DNA of 48,463 nt from Nocardioides sp. (GTDB lineage Bacteria > Actinomycetota > Actinomycetes > Propionibacteriales > Nocardioidaceae), in the NCBI GenBank assembly GCA_025965125.1, contig JAOPXM010000122.1:1-48463 (forward strand), written 5' to 3'. A program made the translations under genes and the position numbers. A model generated the notes under the pieces. The model was not told the DNA's origin and searched no databases. It was given only the letters and a program-made list of their open reading frames with translations. Of the stretch, positions 24,924-32,871 are shown in pieces (position 1 is the first letter of the stretch; every line of letters begins with the position of its first letter).

Positions 24924-26562
24924 CGCGGTCCCCGAGCCGTTGAGCCGTTTCCTGGCCCAGTCGCCCGACTCCGCGTTGCTGCTGCCGGCATCGGCCGCGC
25001 CCGAGCCGGGCAAGTGGGACCGGGTGGCGGTCCAGGTGGCGGATCGCGAGTCCCTGCGAGCGTTCGTCGTACCCGATGGCGTGCGGTCGGCGACGATCCT
25101 TGTTGCTCTCACGTCCGCCGAGCGTGCGCTCGCGCTGGTGCCCCGGCCCGAGTGGCCGCCCTGCACGTCGCTGCGCTCGCGGCGTGCCGGCGACGGGACG
25201 TGGCTGGTTGCCCTCCGCTTCGAGCGGCCGGTGTCGGTGGCGGACGTCGTGGCCGAGCTGGGCCGTCAGTCTGCGTGGCCGGACCCGGTCGGCAACCGGG
25301 GCCTCTTCGTCCAGGACGGCGGGGTCGTTGCCGAGGACGTGCCACCTGACGTCCTGCTCTCGGCGGCTGTCGAGCCCGTCGCCGAGCACCCGGTCACCGG
25401 CCGGACCCCTCTCGTGCTCACCGAACGGTCCGGGCCTCTCGCCCTGGGCCCGCTCGACGAACGCGTCCTCAACCCGACGGGCTTCGACGCGACGGCAACC
25501 GCGCCCGCCGTCGACCTGAGCTCGCTCGACCTCCGCGACGGCGCGACGGAGGACCTGATCCGGTCGCTGCGGCCGGTCGCCGGGGTGCGCGTGTCGTTCG
25601 GCGACGCCGATTCGCTGCGCAGTGTGGCCCGGCTGGCGATGGCCGGTATCCCGCTGACGGCGACGTCGGCCCCGGCCGCAGCGCTCGGCGGCGAGGTCGC
25701 CGCCGCGATCACCGCACCGGTCGACCTCGGCGACCCGTTGGCCCGCGAGGAGCACAGCGTGGTCCTGCGCCGCGCCGCGCTCAACACGTTCTCGTCGTTC
25801 GCCTGGCGCCGCGCCGTCGGGGCGTCGATCGGGGTCCCGGTCGCCGTGCACCCGTCCGTGAGCATCGTGCTCGCCACCCGTCGCCCCGAGCAGCTGGGCT
25901 TCGCGCTGCGCCAGGTTGCGAAGCAACGCGGTGTCGAGCGACTCGAGCTCGTTCTCGCCCCGCACGGCTTTGCTCCCGACCCCGCGCGGGTGCGGGAGCT
26001 GGTCGGCTCCGTGACCGTGCAGGTGGTGGCGCAGCCCGAGAGCACCCTGTTCGGTGACGTGCTTGCCGCTGCGGCGGCGGCCGCGTCCGGGGACGTCGTA
26101 CTCAAGATGGACGACGACGACTGGTACGCACCCGATGCGGTGGCCGACCTCTTGCTAGCCCGGGCGTACAGCGGCGCCGAGCTCGTGGGCATGCCGGCGG
26201 AGTTCCACTACCTGACGCCCAAGCAGATGACCGTGAAGCGCGGGCACGTCACGGAGCTCTACGCGAGCTTCGTCGCCGGCGGCACCCTGATGGTCGACCG
26301 CGAGCTGCTCCGCGAGGTCGGCAGCTTCCGCAGCGTGCGCAAGTTCGTCGATGCCCAGCTGCTTGCGGCCGTCCACGCAGCAGGGGCCGCGGTCTACCGA
26401 ACCCACGGCCTCGGCTACCTGCTGCGCCGCAACGCCACCGGCCACACCTGGGAGGTTGACATGGACTACCTCCTCGACCCCTCTCGTGTCGCCGCGACCT
26501 GGGAGGGCTTCCGCCCCAGTCGCCTGCTCGAGCACGCCGAGTCGGAGCGACCGGAGGGATAG
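24916..26562 (+). CDS. GT2-family glycosyltransferase with unknown N-terminal half (paralogue B)
   Basis: A 548-residue paralogue of the protein at 21122. The GT2 domain starts near residue 314 (VSIVLATRRPEQLGFALRQV) and carries MDDDDW at 398-403. The N-terminal half shares LALGPLDERVLNPTGFDAT and PLAREEHSVVLRRAALN with paralogue A. The C-terminal halves are more alike (VVLKMDDDDWY, YSGAELVGMPAEF, TGHTWE) than the N-terminal halves, suggesting that donor chemistry is kept while the unknown domain has diverged. The ATG overlaps the previous gene by 8 bases. The TAG stop lies inside a 26-bp palindromic terminator. Confidence 0.8.
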   Translation: MSDAVPEPLSRFLAQSPDSALLLPASAAPEPGKWDRVAVQVADRESLRAFVVPDGVRSATILVALTSAERALALVPRPEWPPCTSLRSRRAGDGTWLVALRFERPVSVADVVAELGRQSAWPDPVGNRGLFVQDGGVVAEDVPPDVLLSAAVEPVAEHPVTGRTPLVLTERSGPLALGPLDERVLNPTGFDATATAPAVDLSSLDLRDGATEDLIRSLRPVAGVRVSFGDADSLRSVARLAMAGIPLTATSAPAAALGGEVAAAITAPVDLGDPLAREEHSVVLRRAALNTFSSFAWRRAVGASIGVPVAVHPSVSIVLATRRPEQLGFALRQVAKQRGVERLELVLAPHGFAPDPARVRELVGSVTVQVVAQPESTLFGDVLAAAAAAASGDVVLKMDDDDWYAPDAVADLLLARAYSGAELVGMPAEFHYLTPKQMTVKRGHVTELYASFVAGGTLMVDRELLREVGSFRSVRKFVDAQLLAAVHAAGAAVYRTHGLGYLLRRNATGHTWEVDMDYLLDPSRVAATWEGFRPSRLLEHAESERPEG

Positions 26563-26622
26563 TCCGTGACGGAACTGTCGTCATCCGGCCCTCGGAACGA
26601 CAGTTCCGTCACGGACTATCCC
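26556..26622. terminator. 26-bp perfect inverted repeat shared by two convergent genes
   Basis: Arms 26556-26581 and 26597-26622 are perfect reverse complements with a 15-base loop. The arms begin GGGATAGTCCGTGACGG, and the TAG stop codons of both convergent genes (26560-26562 plus strand, 26618-26616 minus strand) lie symmetrically in them. The structure would terminate transcription from both sides. Confidence 0.85.
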
Positions 26623-27761
26623 GTCAACGCGCTCCCCACCCGCCGGATGATCTCGGTAAGTCGCTCGGGGGAGGTGGCGAAGTTCAGGCGGGCGTGGCCG
26701 GGCAGGTCGGGGTGGTAGATGTGGCCCGGCGACATCAACACCCGGCCGCGCTCCAGCGCGACCTCGGTCGGGTCGTCGTGGCCGTAGGCGCGCAGATCCA
26801 GCCAGGCGAGGTACGTCGCCTCGAGCGGCCGCATCCGAGCTTCGGGCAGGTGCTCGGCCAGCAGGTCGGCGAGCAGGGACCGCAGCGAGTCCAGCCGGGA
26901 CACGAGCGCGGCGAGCCACTCGTCACCGTGGTTGTACGCCGCCTCCGCGGCAACCACCCCGAGTGAGGACCACGAGTCGTTGCGGGCCATCGGGACGTCC
27001 ACGAGACGCTGGTAGGTCGCGAGATCGGCCGTCACGATCTGGGCGCAGCGCAACCCCGGGGTGTTGAACGCCTTTGACGCAGCCACGACCGCCACCGCAT
27101 GGTCCGCGGTGCCTTCCAGGCTCAGGTAGGGCACGTGGGTAGCGCCGGGCAGCACCAGCGGCGCGTGGATCTCGTCGCTGATGACGCGGGCACCGCGGCG
27201 CACGACCACGTCCCGGATGCCCTCGAGCTCGGCTCGCGTGTAGACGTGGCCGCACGGGTTGTGGGGCTGGGTGAGCAGCAGTGTCCGGGCGCCGAGCGCG
27301 AACAGCCGGTCCAGCGCGGCGAGGTCGACGGTTGCCCGGCCGGCATCCGGGGCGACGGGCAGGTCCCACCGCTCGCGGCCGGTGAGCTGCGCGACGTCCA
27401 GCTGGGGGTGGTACGCCGGCAGCGGCAGCACCATCGGCCCCGGTTCGCTCAGCACGTCGAGCGCCACCCGCACCCCGGCTGTCACGTCCACGACCGGGAT
27501 CACTCGTCCCGGGTCGACCTGGTGCCCGAACTGCCGGAGTGCGAACCCGGCGTACGCATCCCCCAGCCCGCCCTCGCCGGTGAGGAAGGCCGGATAGCCG
27601 GTGACCCCGCGCGCGACGGCGTCCGCCAACGCGGCGGCGACCGGCGGTGCGAGGGCGTAGTCCATCTCCGCGACCCAGGCCGGCAGCACGTCCTCGTCGA
27701 CGGTGCCCCACTTGAGGACGAGGGCCTGGCGGGCTTCGGCGTCGGTGAAGTCGCGGATCAC
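26616..27761 (-). CDS. PLP-dependent aminotransferase, MalY/PatB cystathionine beta-lyase type
   Basis: A 381-residue fold-type I PLP enzyme. LKWGTVDEDVLPAWVAEMD near the N-terminus is the MalY/PatB signature. NPCGHVYTR and ISDEIHAPLVLPG supply the PLP-ring contacts, and the Schiff-base lysine is K230 in ASKAFNTPG. PatB-type enzymes cleave cystathionine or other cysteine conjugates to a thiol, pyruvate and ammonia; some act as aminotransferases. The start is GTG at 27761. It follows the response regulator on the same strand after 38 bases that include a small GAGCC/GGCTC hairpin, so it may be read from the operon upstream. Confidence 0.88.
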   Translation of the reverse strand: MIRDFTDAEARQALVLKWGTVDEDVLPAWVAEMDYALAPPVAAALADAVARGVTGYPAFLTGEGGLGDAYAGFALRQFGHQVDPGRVIPVVDVTAGVRVALDVLSEPGPMVLPLPAYHPQLDVAQLTGRERWDLPVAPDAGRATVDLAALDRLFALGARTLLLTQPHNPCGHVYTRAELEGIRDVVVRRGARVISDEIHAPLVLPGATHVPYLSLEGTADHAVAVVAASKAFNTPGLRCAQIVTADLATYQRLVDVPMARNDSWSSLGVVAAEAAYNHGDEWLAALVSRLDSLRSLLADLLAEHLPEARMRPLEATYLAWLDLRAYGHDDPTEVALERGRVLMSPGHIYHPDLPGHARLNFATSPERLTEIIRRVGSALTG

Positions 27762-27799
27762 AGCCGCCAGCGTACGGAGCCGGGCTCGCCGGGCCTGCC

Positions 27800-28462
27800 T
27801 CAGACCAGCCCGTGCTCATGGGCGAAGACCACGATCTGCACCCGGTCGCGCAGCGTCAGCTTCCGCAGGATCGCACCGACATGGGTCTTCACGGTCGACT
27901 CACTGGCGAAGACCATCGCGGCGATCTCGGTGTTGGACAGGCCGCGCGCGACAGCGGTGAACACCTCGCGCTCCTTGTCGGTGAGGGAGAGGTACGCCGT
28001 CGGTACGGGTGTCCTGCTCCGGAACTGGCCGTCCAGCAACGTGGAGAGGTCCTCCGGCGCGAGCACGGCATTGCCGGCGTGCACGGTCCGGATCGCGTCC
28101 CGGAGCAGCACCGGCGTCGTGTCCTTGAGCAGGAAGCCGCTGGCGCCGTACCGGATGGCCGTCGCGGCCCGGTCGTCGAGGTTGAACGTCGTCAGCACCA
28201 CCACACGCACCGGGCGTCCGCGCTTGGCAGCGCGGTCGGGGGAGAAGATCTGGCGAGTCGCCTCGACCCCGTCCATCTCGGGCATCCGGATGTCCATGAG
28301 CACGACGTCGGGCTCGAGCTCGTCGACCAGTCGGACCGCTTCGAACCCGTCCCCGGCCGATCCGACGACCTCCATGTCCTCGTGGGCGTCGACGATCACC
28401 GAGACCCCGGCTCGAAACAGCTCCTGGTCGTCGACCAGGAGGACGCGGATGGGATCAGTCAC
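27800..28462 (-). CDS. NarL/FixJ-family response regulator
   Basis: A 220-residue two-component regulator. The receiver domain has acidic residues D11 and D12, phospho-acceptor D57 in VVLMDIRMPEMDG, and the conserved threonine and lysine in VVLTTFN and LLKDTTP. The C-terminal LuxR-type DNA-binding domain starts near residue 155 (LTDKEREVFTAVARGLSNTE). The GTG start overlaps the kinase stop as GTGA. It ends the six-gene cell-wall operon and would report to it or to other wall genes. It is not of the OmpR type to which VanR belongs. Confidence 0.92.
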   Translation of the reverse strand: MTDPIRVLLVDDQELFRAGVSVIVDAHEDMEVVGSAGDGFEAVRLVDELEPDVVLMDIRMPEMDGVEATRQIFSPDRAAKRGRPVRVVVLTTFNLDDRAATAIRYGASGFLLKDTTPVLLRDAIRTVHAGNAVLAPEDLSTLLDGQFRSRTPVPTAYLSLTDKEREVFTAVARGLSNTEIAAMVFASESTVKTHVGAILRKLTLRDRVQIVVFAHEHGLV

Positions 28463-29706
28463 GCCACGACCGTACGCACGGGCACCCACGCGGTCGCGGT
28501 GAAGGTCGGCCCGGCCGGCTCCTCGCGACGTCGTACGTCGAGCCGGCCGCCGGCGGCTTCGAGCCGTCGGCGCATGCCGTCGAGACCCTGACCGGCGGTC
28601 GCGATCGGCTGGGTCAGCGCGGGGTCGGCTGGGTCCTCGGCGCCGATCACGTTGCGCACCTCGATCCGGAGCTCGCCCTCCCAGTGTCGCTCGACGCCGA
28701 CGGGGGAGTCGCGGCGGCCGTGCTTGATGGCATTGGTCAACATCTCCTGCAGCACCCGGTAGGCCACGACCTCCAGCTCCGGCGGCATCGGCTGCGGCGT
28801 CCCGACCTCGGTCGAGACGATCTCGTGGCCACTGGCGCGCACCCCTTCGATCAGGCTGTCCAGCCCGCCGGTCCGACTCGTCGCGGGTTGCTGGGTCGCG
28901 GTGAGCACGGTGCGCACGTCCTGGAGCGACGTTCGGGCGGAGGTCGCGATTGTGGCCATCGTCTGCTTCAACGCGCTGGTGTCGACATCGTCGAGGTACT
29001 GAGCGGACTCGGCCTGGGCCAGGATCACCGCGAGCGAGTGGCCGACGACGTCGTGCACGTCGCGCGCCAGCCGGGCCTGCTCCTCGCGGAGCCGGGCGAT
29101 CTCGCGGGCCTGCTCGGACTCGACGAGGGCACGGGCCGCGTCCTGCTCGGCGGCGGCCTGGGAGTCCCGGGCGCTCCTGGCCCTCGAGCCGAACCGAAGC
29201 ACCAGGCCCGCGAGCCACGGTGCCGCCAGCACCGCCATGCCGAGAACGGCCTCGGCCACCTGCCACGTGTAGCCGAGCTGGTAGAGGTTGTTGACCAGGC
29301 CCTTGTTGCCGATCCGTACGACCAGCGCTTCCGGTCCACGTGAGCCCACGTAGAGCACGGCGATCACCGCCGCGAGAGGAATCGACAGGGCGCTCAGCCA
29401 GACCGTGGTGACGCTGCCCCAGCGGGCCGTGCAGAACGCGACCGCCGCGATCGTCAGCTGCACGATCATGACCGGCACGTCGCTGAGCACCTGCAGCGAG
29501 CAGATGCCCCACACCAGGGCGAGTGCGACGCCGGGCGCGCGCCTGCTCACCGCGACCGTCACGGCCACCCCGATCGCCAGGAACAGCAGAGACAGCCGGG
29601 AGTTCGGCGCGTAGACATCGGTCGTCGAGGCCTCGAACAGGCCGAAGAACGCAACGATCAGCCCGACCGCGATGTCGGGCGCCCAGTCCCGCCAGGTGCT
29701 TGTCAC
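28459..29706 (-). CDS. Sensor histidine kinase, NarL-partner (HisKA_3) type
   Basis: A 415-residue membrane kinase. About five to six hydrophobic segments occupy residues 10-165, with no large extracytoplasmic sensor, so it probably senses within or at the membrane (LiaS/DesK-like arrangement). A charged linker (AAAEQDAARALVESEQAREI) leads to the HisKA_3 domain with phospho-accepting H218 in RDVHDVVGHS. The ATPase N-box LTNAIKHG and G-box GQGLDGMRRRL are intact. The GTG start overlaps the acyltransferase stop as GTGA, and it is itself coupled to the response regulator. The location suggests that it monitors the wall or membrane state affected by the upstream enzymes. Confidence 0.9.
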   Translation of the reverse strand: MTSTWRDWAPDIAVGLIVAFFGLFEASTTDVYAPNSRLSLLFLAIGVAVTVAVSRRAPGVALALVWGICSLQVLSDVPVMIVQLTIAAVAFCTARWGSVTTVWLSALSIPLAAVIAVLYVGSRGPEALVVRIGNKGLVNNLYQLGYTWQVAEAVLGMAVLAAPWLAGLVLRFGSRARSARDSQAAAEQDAARALVESEQAREIARLREEQARLARDVHDVVGHSLAVILAQAESAQYLDDVDTSALKQTMATIATSARTSLQDVRTVLTATQQPATSRTGGLDSLIEGVRASGHEIVSTEVGTPQPMPPELEVVAYRVLQEMLTNAIKHGRRDSPVGVERHWEGELRIEVRNVIGAEDPADPALTQPIATAGQGLDGMRRRLEAAGGRLDVRRREEPAGPTFTATAWVPVRTVVA

Positions 29707-30704
29707 GCCACCACCGGCTCGCGGACCCGTCCGGCCCAGCGTCGCTGCAGCGGCGCCTCGACGAACCGCCAGCTCAGTGCGGCCGCCACGAGCGTCAGCG
29801 CCGCCGCGACCACCCCGGCCGCACCGCCGAGCTGAGGGCGCAGCCAGATCGTGAGCGGATAGTTCCAGAGGTACGCCGCGTACGACACCGTGCCCAGCCA
29901 CACGAGGGCTCGTGCCATCCGCCCCGAGACGTCGATCAGGTCTTGCCACGCGAGCAGCAGGACGGCGGTGAGCGCGGCGATGGCGGGACCCCCTGCGAGA
30001 TAGGTGAGCGAGTGACCTCGCAATGGAATCACGCTGAGGACCGCCAACCCCGTCAGCGCCACCCCCACCGCCCAGGGCGCGACGCGGACTCGTCGCCCGT
30101 ACACCCGCGCGGTGGCCCCGACGACGAAGCAGCCCGCCCAGGCGGTGGGCAGCGAGTAGGCGAGGTCGGGGTCAGCGCGCAACCACCAGACGGTCGCGAT
30201 ACAGGCGAGCAGGCAGGCGGCACCGACCAGCAGCAGACCGGCGCCGACCCTGCGGCGGGCGACAGCGACCGCGAGCACCGCCGGCCAGAACAGGTAGAAC
30301 TGTTCCTCGGTCGCCAGCGTCCAGAGGTGGAACGTCGCGTCACTCGGATGCCCGAAGGGCAGGTTCCCGGTCCAGGTGAGCGCGACCAGCACCGTCCTTG
30401 CGAGCCGGGCCCGGTCTCCGATCGGGTCGAGCGTCAGTGTCACCACGACCACGCCGGCCATGAGCAGCAGGAGCGCGGGTCCGAGCCGCCGAGCGCGCCG
30501 GAGGTAGAAGCGACGCAGGTCGACGCGGTCGCTCCGCTCGTGCTCGTCGACCAGCAGGCCCGTGATCAGGAAACCACTCAGGGCGAAGAACATCACCACG
30601 CCCACCACCCCCGCGCCGATGAACGGCGTAGGGAACGCGTGCCTCAGCAGCACCAGACCGATCGCGATGCCGCGTAGGGCATCGATCCCTGCGCTCCGCC
30701 TCAC
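29703..30704 (-). CDS. Acyltransferase-3 family membrane protein
   Basis: A 333-residue multipass protein of the Acyl_transf_3 family (OafA/OatA membrane domain). IDALRGIAIGLVLLRHAF at residues 7-24 carries the conserved Arg and His; FALSGFLITGLL and LWTLATEEQFYLFWP are also typical. About ten membrane segments are visible and there is no extracytoplasmic SGNH domain, so it is shorter than OatA. Such proteins O-acylate wall or surface sugars. The membrane half of VanT serine racemases belongs to the same family, which is notable because the racemase-like gene lies two genes upstream. GTG 30704 overlaps the ligase stop as GTGA. Confidence 0.88.
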   Translation of the reverse strand: MRRSAGIDALRGIAIGLVLLRHAFPTPFIGAGVVGVVMFFALSGFLITGLLVDEHERSDRVDLRRFYLRRARRLGPALLLLMAGVVVVTLTLDPIGDRARLARTVLVALTWTGNLPFGHPSDATFHLWTLATEEQFYLFWPAVLAVAVARRRVGAGLLLVGAACLLACIATVWWLRADPDLAYSLPTAWAGCFVVGATARVYGRRVRVAPWAVGVALTGLAVLSVIPLRGHSLTYLAGGPAIAALTAVLLLAWQDLIDVSGRMARALVWLGTVSYAAYLWNYPLTIWLRPQLGGAAGVVAAALTLVAAALSWRFVEAPLQRRWAGRVREPVVA

Positions 30705-31657
30705 CGGACCCCGGTCGCGACCGCGTCCCGCACCAGCGTGTCGAGCAGCTCGGCGTAGGACAGACCGGCAGCCGCGAACATCTTCGGCACCTGCGACTGC
30801 TCGGTGAGGCCGGGCATCGTGTTCACCTCGTTGAGCACCGGCCCCGCCTCGGTCACGAAGAAGTCGATCCGGGCGACCCCCGAACACCCCAGGCCGTCGT
30901 ACATCGCGACCGCCGCGTCCTCGAGGGCCTTGCGTTCGACCTCGCCGAGCAGCGCGGGCAGCCGGAAGTCGGCGCCGCCGCCGTACTTGGTGTCGAAGTC
31001 GAAGATCCCGTCGACGACGATCTCGAGTGCAGGGGAGACGACGCGTGACCCGTCCGGGCGGCCGAGGACCGCGACGTCGATCTCGCGGCCTTCGACCAGG
31101 TCCTCGACCAGCACGCGGCTGTCGATGGCGAGTGCGGCAGCGAGGGCGGGCGCCAGCTGCTCGGGTGACCGCACCAGCGAGACGCCCTGACGGGATCCGG
31201 CGGCAACCGGCTTGACGACCGCGGGGTGAGTCCACCTGACGGTGCCGCTGGTCGCGGGCGTCAGCAGGACACCCGGCGCCGTGGCGATTCCGAGCTCGCC
31301 GGCCACCAGCTTGGTCGCCCACTTGTCCATCGCGAGTGCGCCGGCACCGAGGCCGGAGCCGACGTACGGCAGGGCCGCCAGGTCGCACAACGCGGCCAGC
31401 GTGCCGTCCTCGCCACGGGGGCCGTGCACGACCGGCAGCACGACGTCGCAGTGCCCCAAGACATGGAGTGCTCCGGCCAGGCCGATCGGCCAGCCGTTCG
31501 CCTCCCGCCACAGACCGTCACGGCCGATGGTCAGCGCGACGACGTCGTACGACGTGGGGTCGAGCGCATCGGCGACCGCCGCGGCCGAGGCGACGGAGAC
31601 GTCGTGCTCGCAGTTCTGGCCGCCACCGATCACTGCGACCCGGACCGGCCGGTTCAC
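30701..31657 (-). CDS. D-alanine--D-alanine ligase family (ATP-grasp)
   Basis: A 318-residue ligase that would join D-Ala to D-Ala or another D-residue with ATP. GGQNCEHDVSVASA near residue 12 holds the first-site glutamate. LPVVHGPRGEDGTLAALC and SGALAMDKWATK-like motifs follow. The omega loop FDFDTKYGGGADF keeps the Lys-Tyr pair of Ala-using Ddl enzymes rather than the VanA-type loop. RIDFFV and NEVNTMPG contain the Mg and phosphate ligands. The protein is somewhat shorter than housekeeping Ddl (usually about 340-370 residues in actinobacteria). GTG 31657 overlaps the racemase stop as GTGA. The second substrate (D-Ala or D-Ser) cannot be settled by eye. Confidence 0.85.
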   Translation of the reverse strand: MNRPVRVAVIGGGQNCEHDVSVASAAAVADALDPTSYDVVALTIGRDGLWREANGWPIGLAGALHVLGHCDVVLPVVHGPRGEDGTLAALCDLAALPYVGSGLGAGALAMDKWATKLVAGELGIATAPGVLLTPATSGTVRWTHPAVVKPVAAGSRQGVSLVRSPEQLAPALAAALAIDSRVLVEDLVEGREIDVAVLGRPDGSRVVSPALEIVVDGIFDFDTKYGGGADFRLPALLGEVERKALEDAAVAMYDGLGCSGVARIDFFVTEAGPVLNEVNTMPGLTEQSQVPKMFAAAGLSYAELLDTLVRDAVATGVR

Positions 31658-32871
31658 GACAGGCTCCGCAACGCCCCGGCGTGGGCAGCCCGGGTGTGGC
31701 GGTGGACGCGACTTCCGATCCCGGTCACGATCTCGTGCTCGATGGTGTCGGCCCACGACGCCCAGTCGGCGACAGTCGGCTCACCGGCGTCGCCCGGTCC
31801 GAAGACGGTGGCGATCTCTCCCGGCTCGACCCGGTTGTCGCCGAGGGCGACCACGACCTGGTCCATCGAGATCCGGCCGACGATCGGGCGGCGGCGTCCG
31901 CGGACGAGGACCTCGGCACGGCCGGAGGCGGCGCGTGGCAACCCGTCGGCGTACCCCAGGGGCAGCAGCCCGAGATGCGTCACCGCGCGCGCGGTCCAGG
32001 TGTGGGCGTAGCCGACGTTCGTGCCGGCCCGGACCCGGCGGACGCTCACGAACGGTGCCGTGAGCGTCATGGCGGGACGCAGGGCGACCGTGCGGGACGG
32101 GTCGATGCCGACCAGGCCAGCGCCAACGCGACAGACGTCGTGGTGGGTGCGCGGGTCGGTCAGGGTGGCCGAGGTCGCGGCCAGGTGCCGGATGGCAGGG
32201 CGCAACCCGGCCGACCGGGCCGCCTCGACGCCCCAGGCGAACCGGGTCCGGCCGGTGGCGTTGCACGGGTCGCTCGGATGGTCGGCACAGCCGAGATGGC
32301 CCATCACCCCGACGACCTGGACCGTCCCGGACCGTTCGGCCAGGCGGGCGGCCCGGCAGAGGCCCGGCCAGGCCGACGGCTCGGAGCCGTCGCGTGCCAT
32401 CCCGGTGTCCAGGTGGAGATGGATCTGCGCGGTCATCCGCATCGCGGCCGCCTGGGTGATCACCGCTTCGAGGTGCGGGCGGCTCGGGACTGCGAGGTCG
32501 ATGCCCTGCCGGATCGCGGACTCGACATCGGCGTCGACCGGGTTCAGCCAGCTGAGCACCGGGGCGCGGAGGCCGGCCTCCCGCAGCCGCACGCCCTCCT
32601 CGATGCCGGTGACGCCGAGGGAGGAAGCTCCGTTGGCGAGTGCGGTGCGGGCGACGTCGACCGCGCCGTGTCCGAACCCGTCCGCCTTCACGACCGCCAT
32701 CACGTCGGCGCTTGAACGACGTGCGAAGAGCTGGGTGTTCGCGGCGATCGCACCGAGGTCGATCTCGAGCCGGGCACCGGTCTCGCGCGGCTGCTCCTGC
32801 ACGAGGGTCAGGGCATTCATGCGGGGTCCCTGGGCGAAGCGCAGCGCGGCGGATTCGGTAGGGGTGTTCAT
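31654..32871 (-). CDS. Alanine racemase family protein with altered active-site positions
   Basis: A 405-residue fold-type III PLP racemase. The PLP lysine is K62 in AVVKADGFGHG, the catalytic tyrosine is Y288 in VGYAHTW, and RISMDQV is conserved. Three usually conserved positions differ when motifs are aligned with Geobacillus Alr: Tyr43 is F66 (KADGF), carbamylated Lys129 is H153 (HLHLDTGM), and Tyr354 is H379 (TIEHEIVT). Position 354 controls substrate size: VanT serine racemases have Asn there, and mutating it in Alr raises serine activity (Patrick et al., as remembered). Serine or another D-amino acid is therefore a plausible substrate. The ATG overlaps the dipeptidase stop as ATGA. A second in-frame ATG lies at codon 18. 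Confidence 0.85.
   Translation of the reverse strand: MNTPTESAALRFAQGPRMNALTLVQEQPRETGARLEIDLGAIAANTQLFARRSSADVMAVVKADGFGHGAVDVARTALANGASSLGVTGIEEGVRLREAGLRAPVLSWLNPVDADVESAIRQGIDLAVPSRPHLEAVITQAAAMRMTAQIHLHLDTGMARDGSEPSAWPGLCRAARLAERSGTVQVVGVMGHLGCADHPSDPCNATGRTRFAWGVEAARSAGLRPAIRHLAATSATLTDPRTHHDVCRVGAGLVGIDPSRTVALRPAMTLTAPFVSVRRVRAGTNVGYAHTWTARAVTHLGLLPLGYADGLPRAASGRAEVLVRGRRRPIVGRISMDQVVVALGDNRVEPGEIATVFGPGDAGEPTVADWASWADTIEHEIVTGIGSRVHRHTRAAHAGALRSLS

Noticed and set aside
18396..26562. Horizontally acquired mobile island
   Set aside because: No integrase, transposase, tRNA or attachment repeat flanks it, and base composition looks like that of the rest of the window.
27800..29706. Identification of the two-component pair as VanR/VanS
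   Set aside because: The regulator is NarL/LuxR-type and the kinase HisKA_3-type, whereas VanR/VanS belong to the OmpR/EnvZ-like class.
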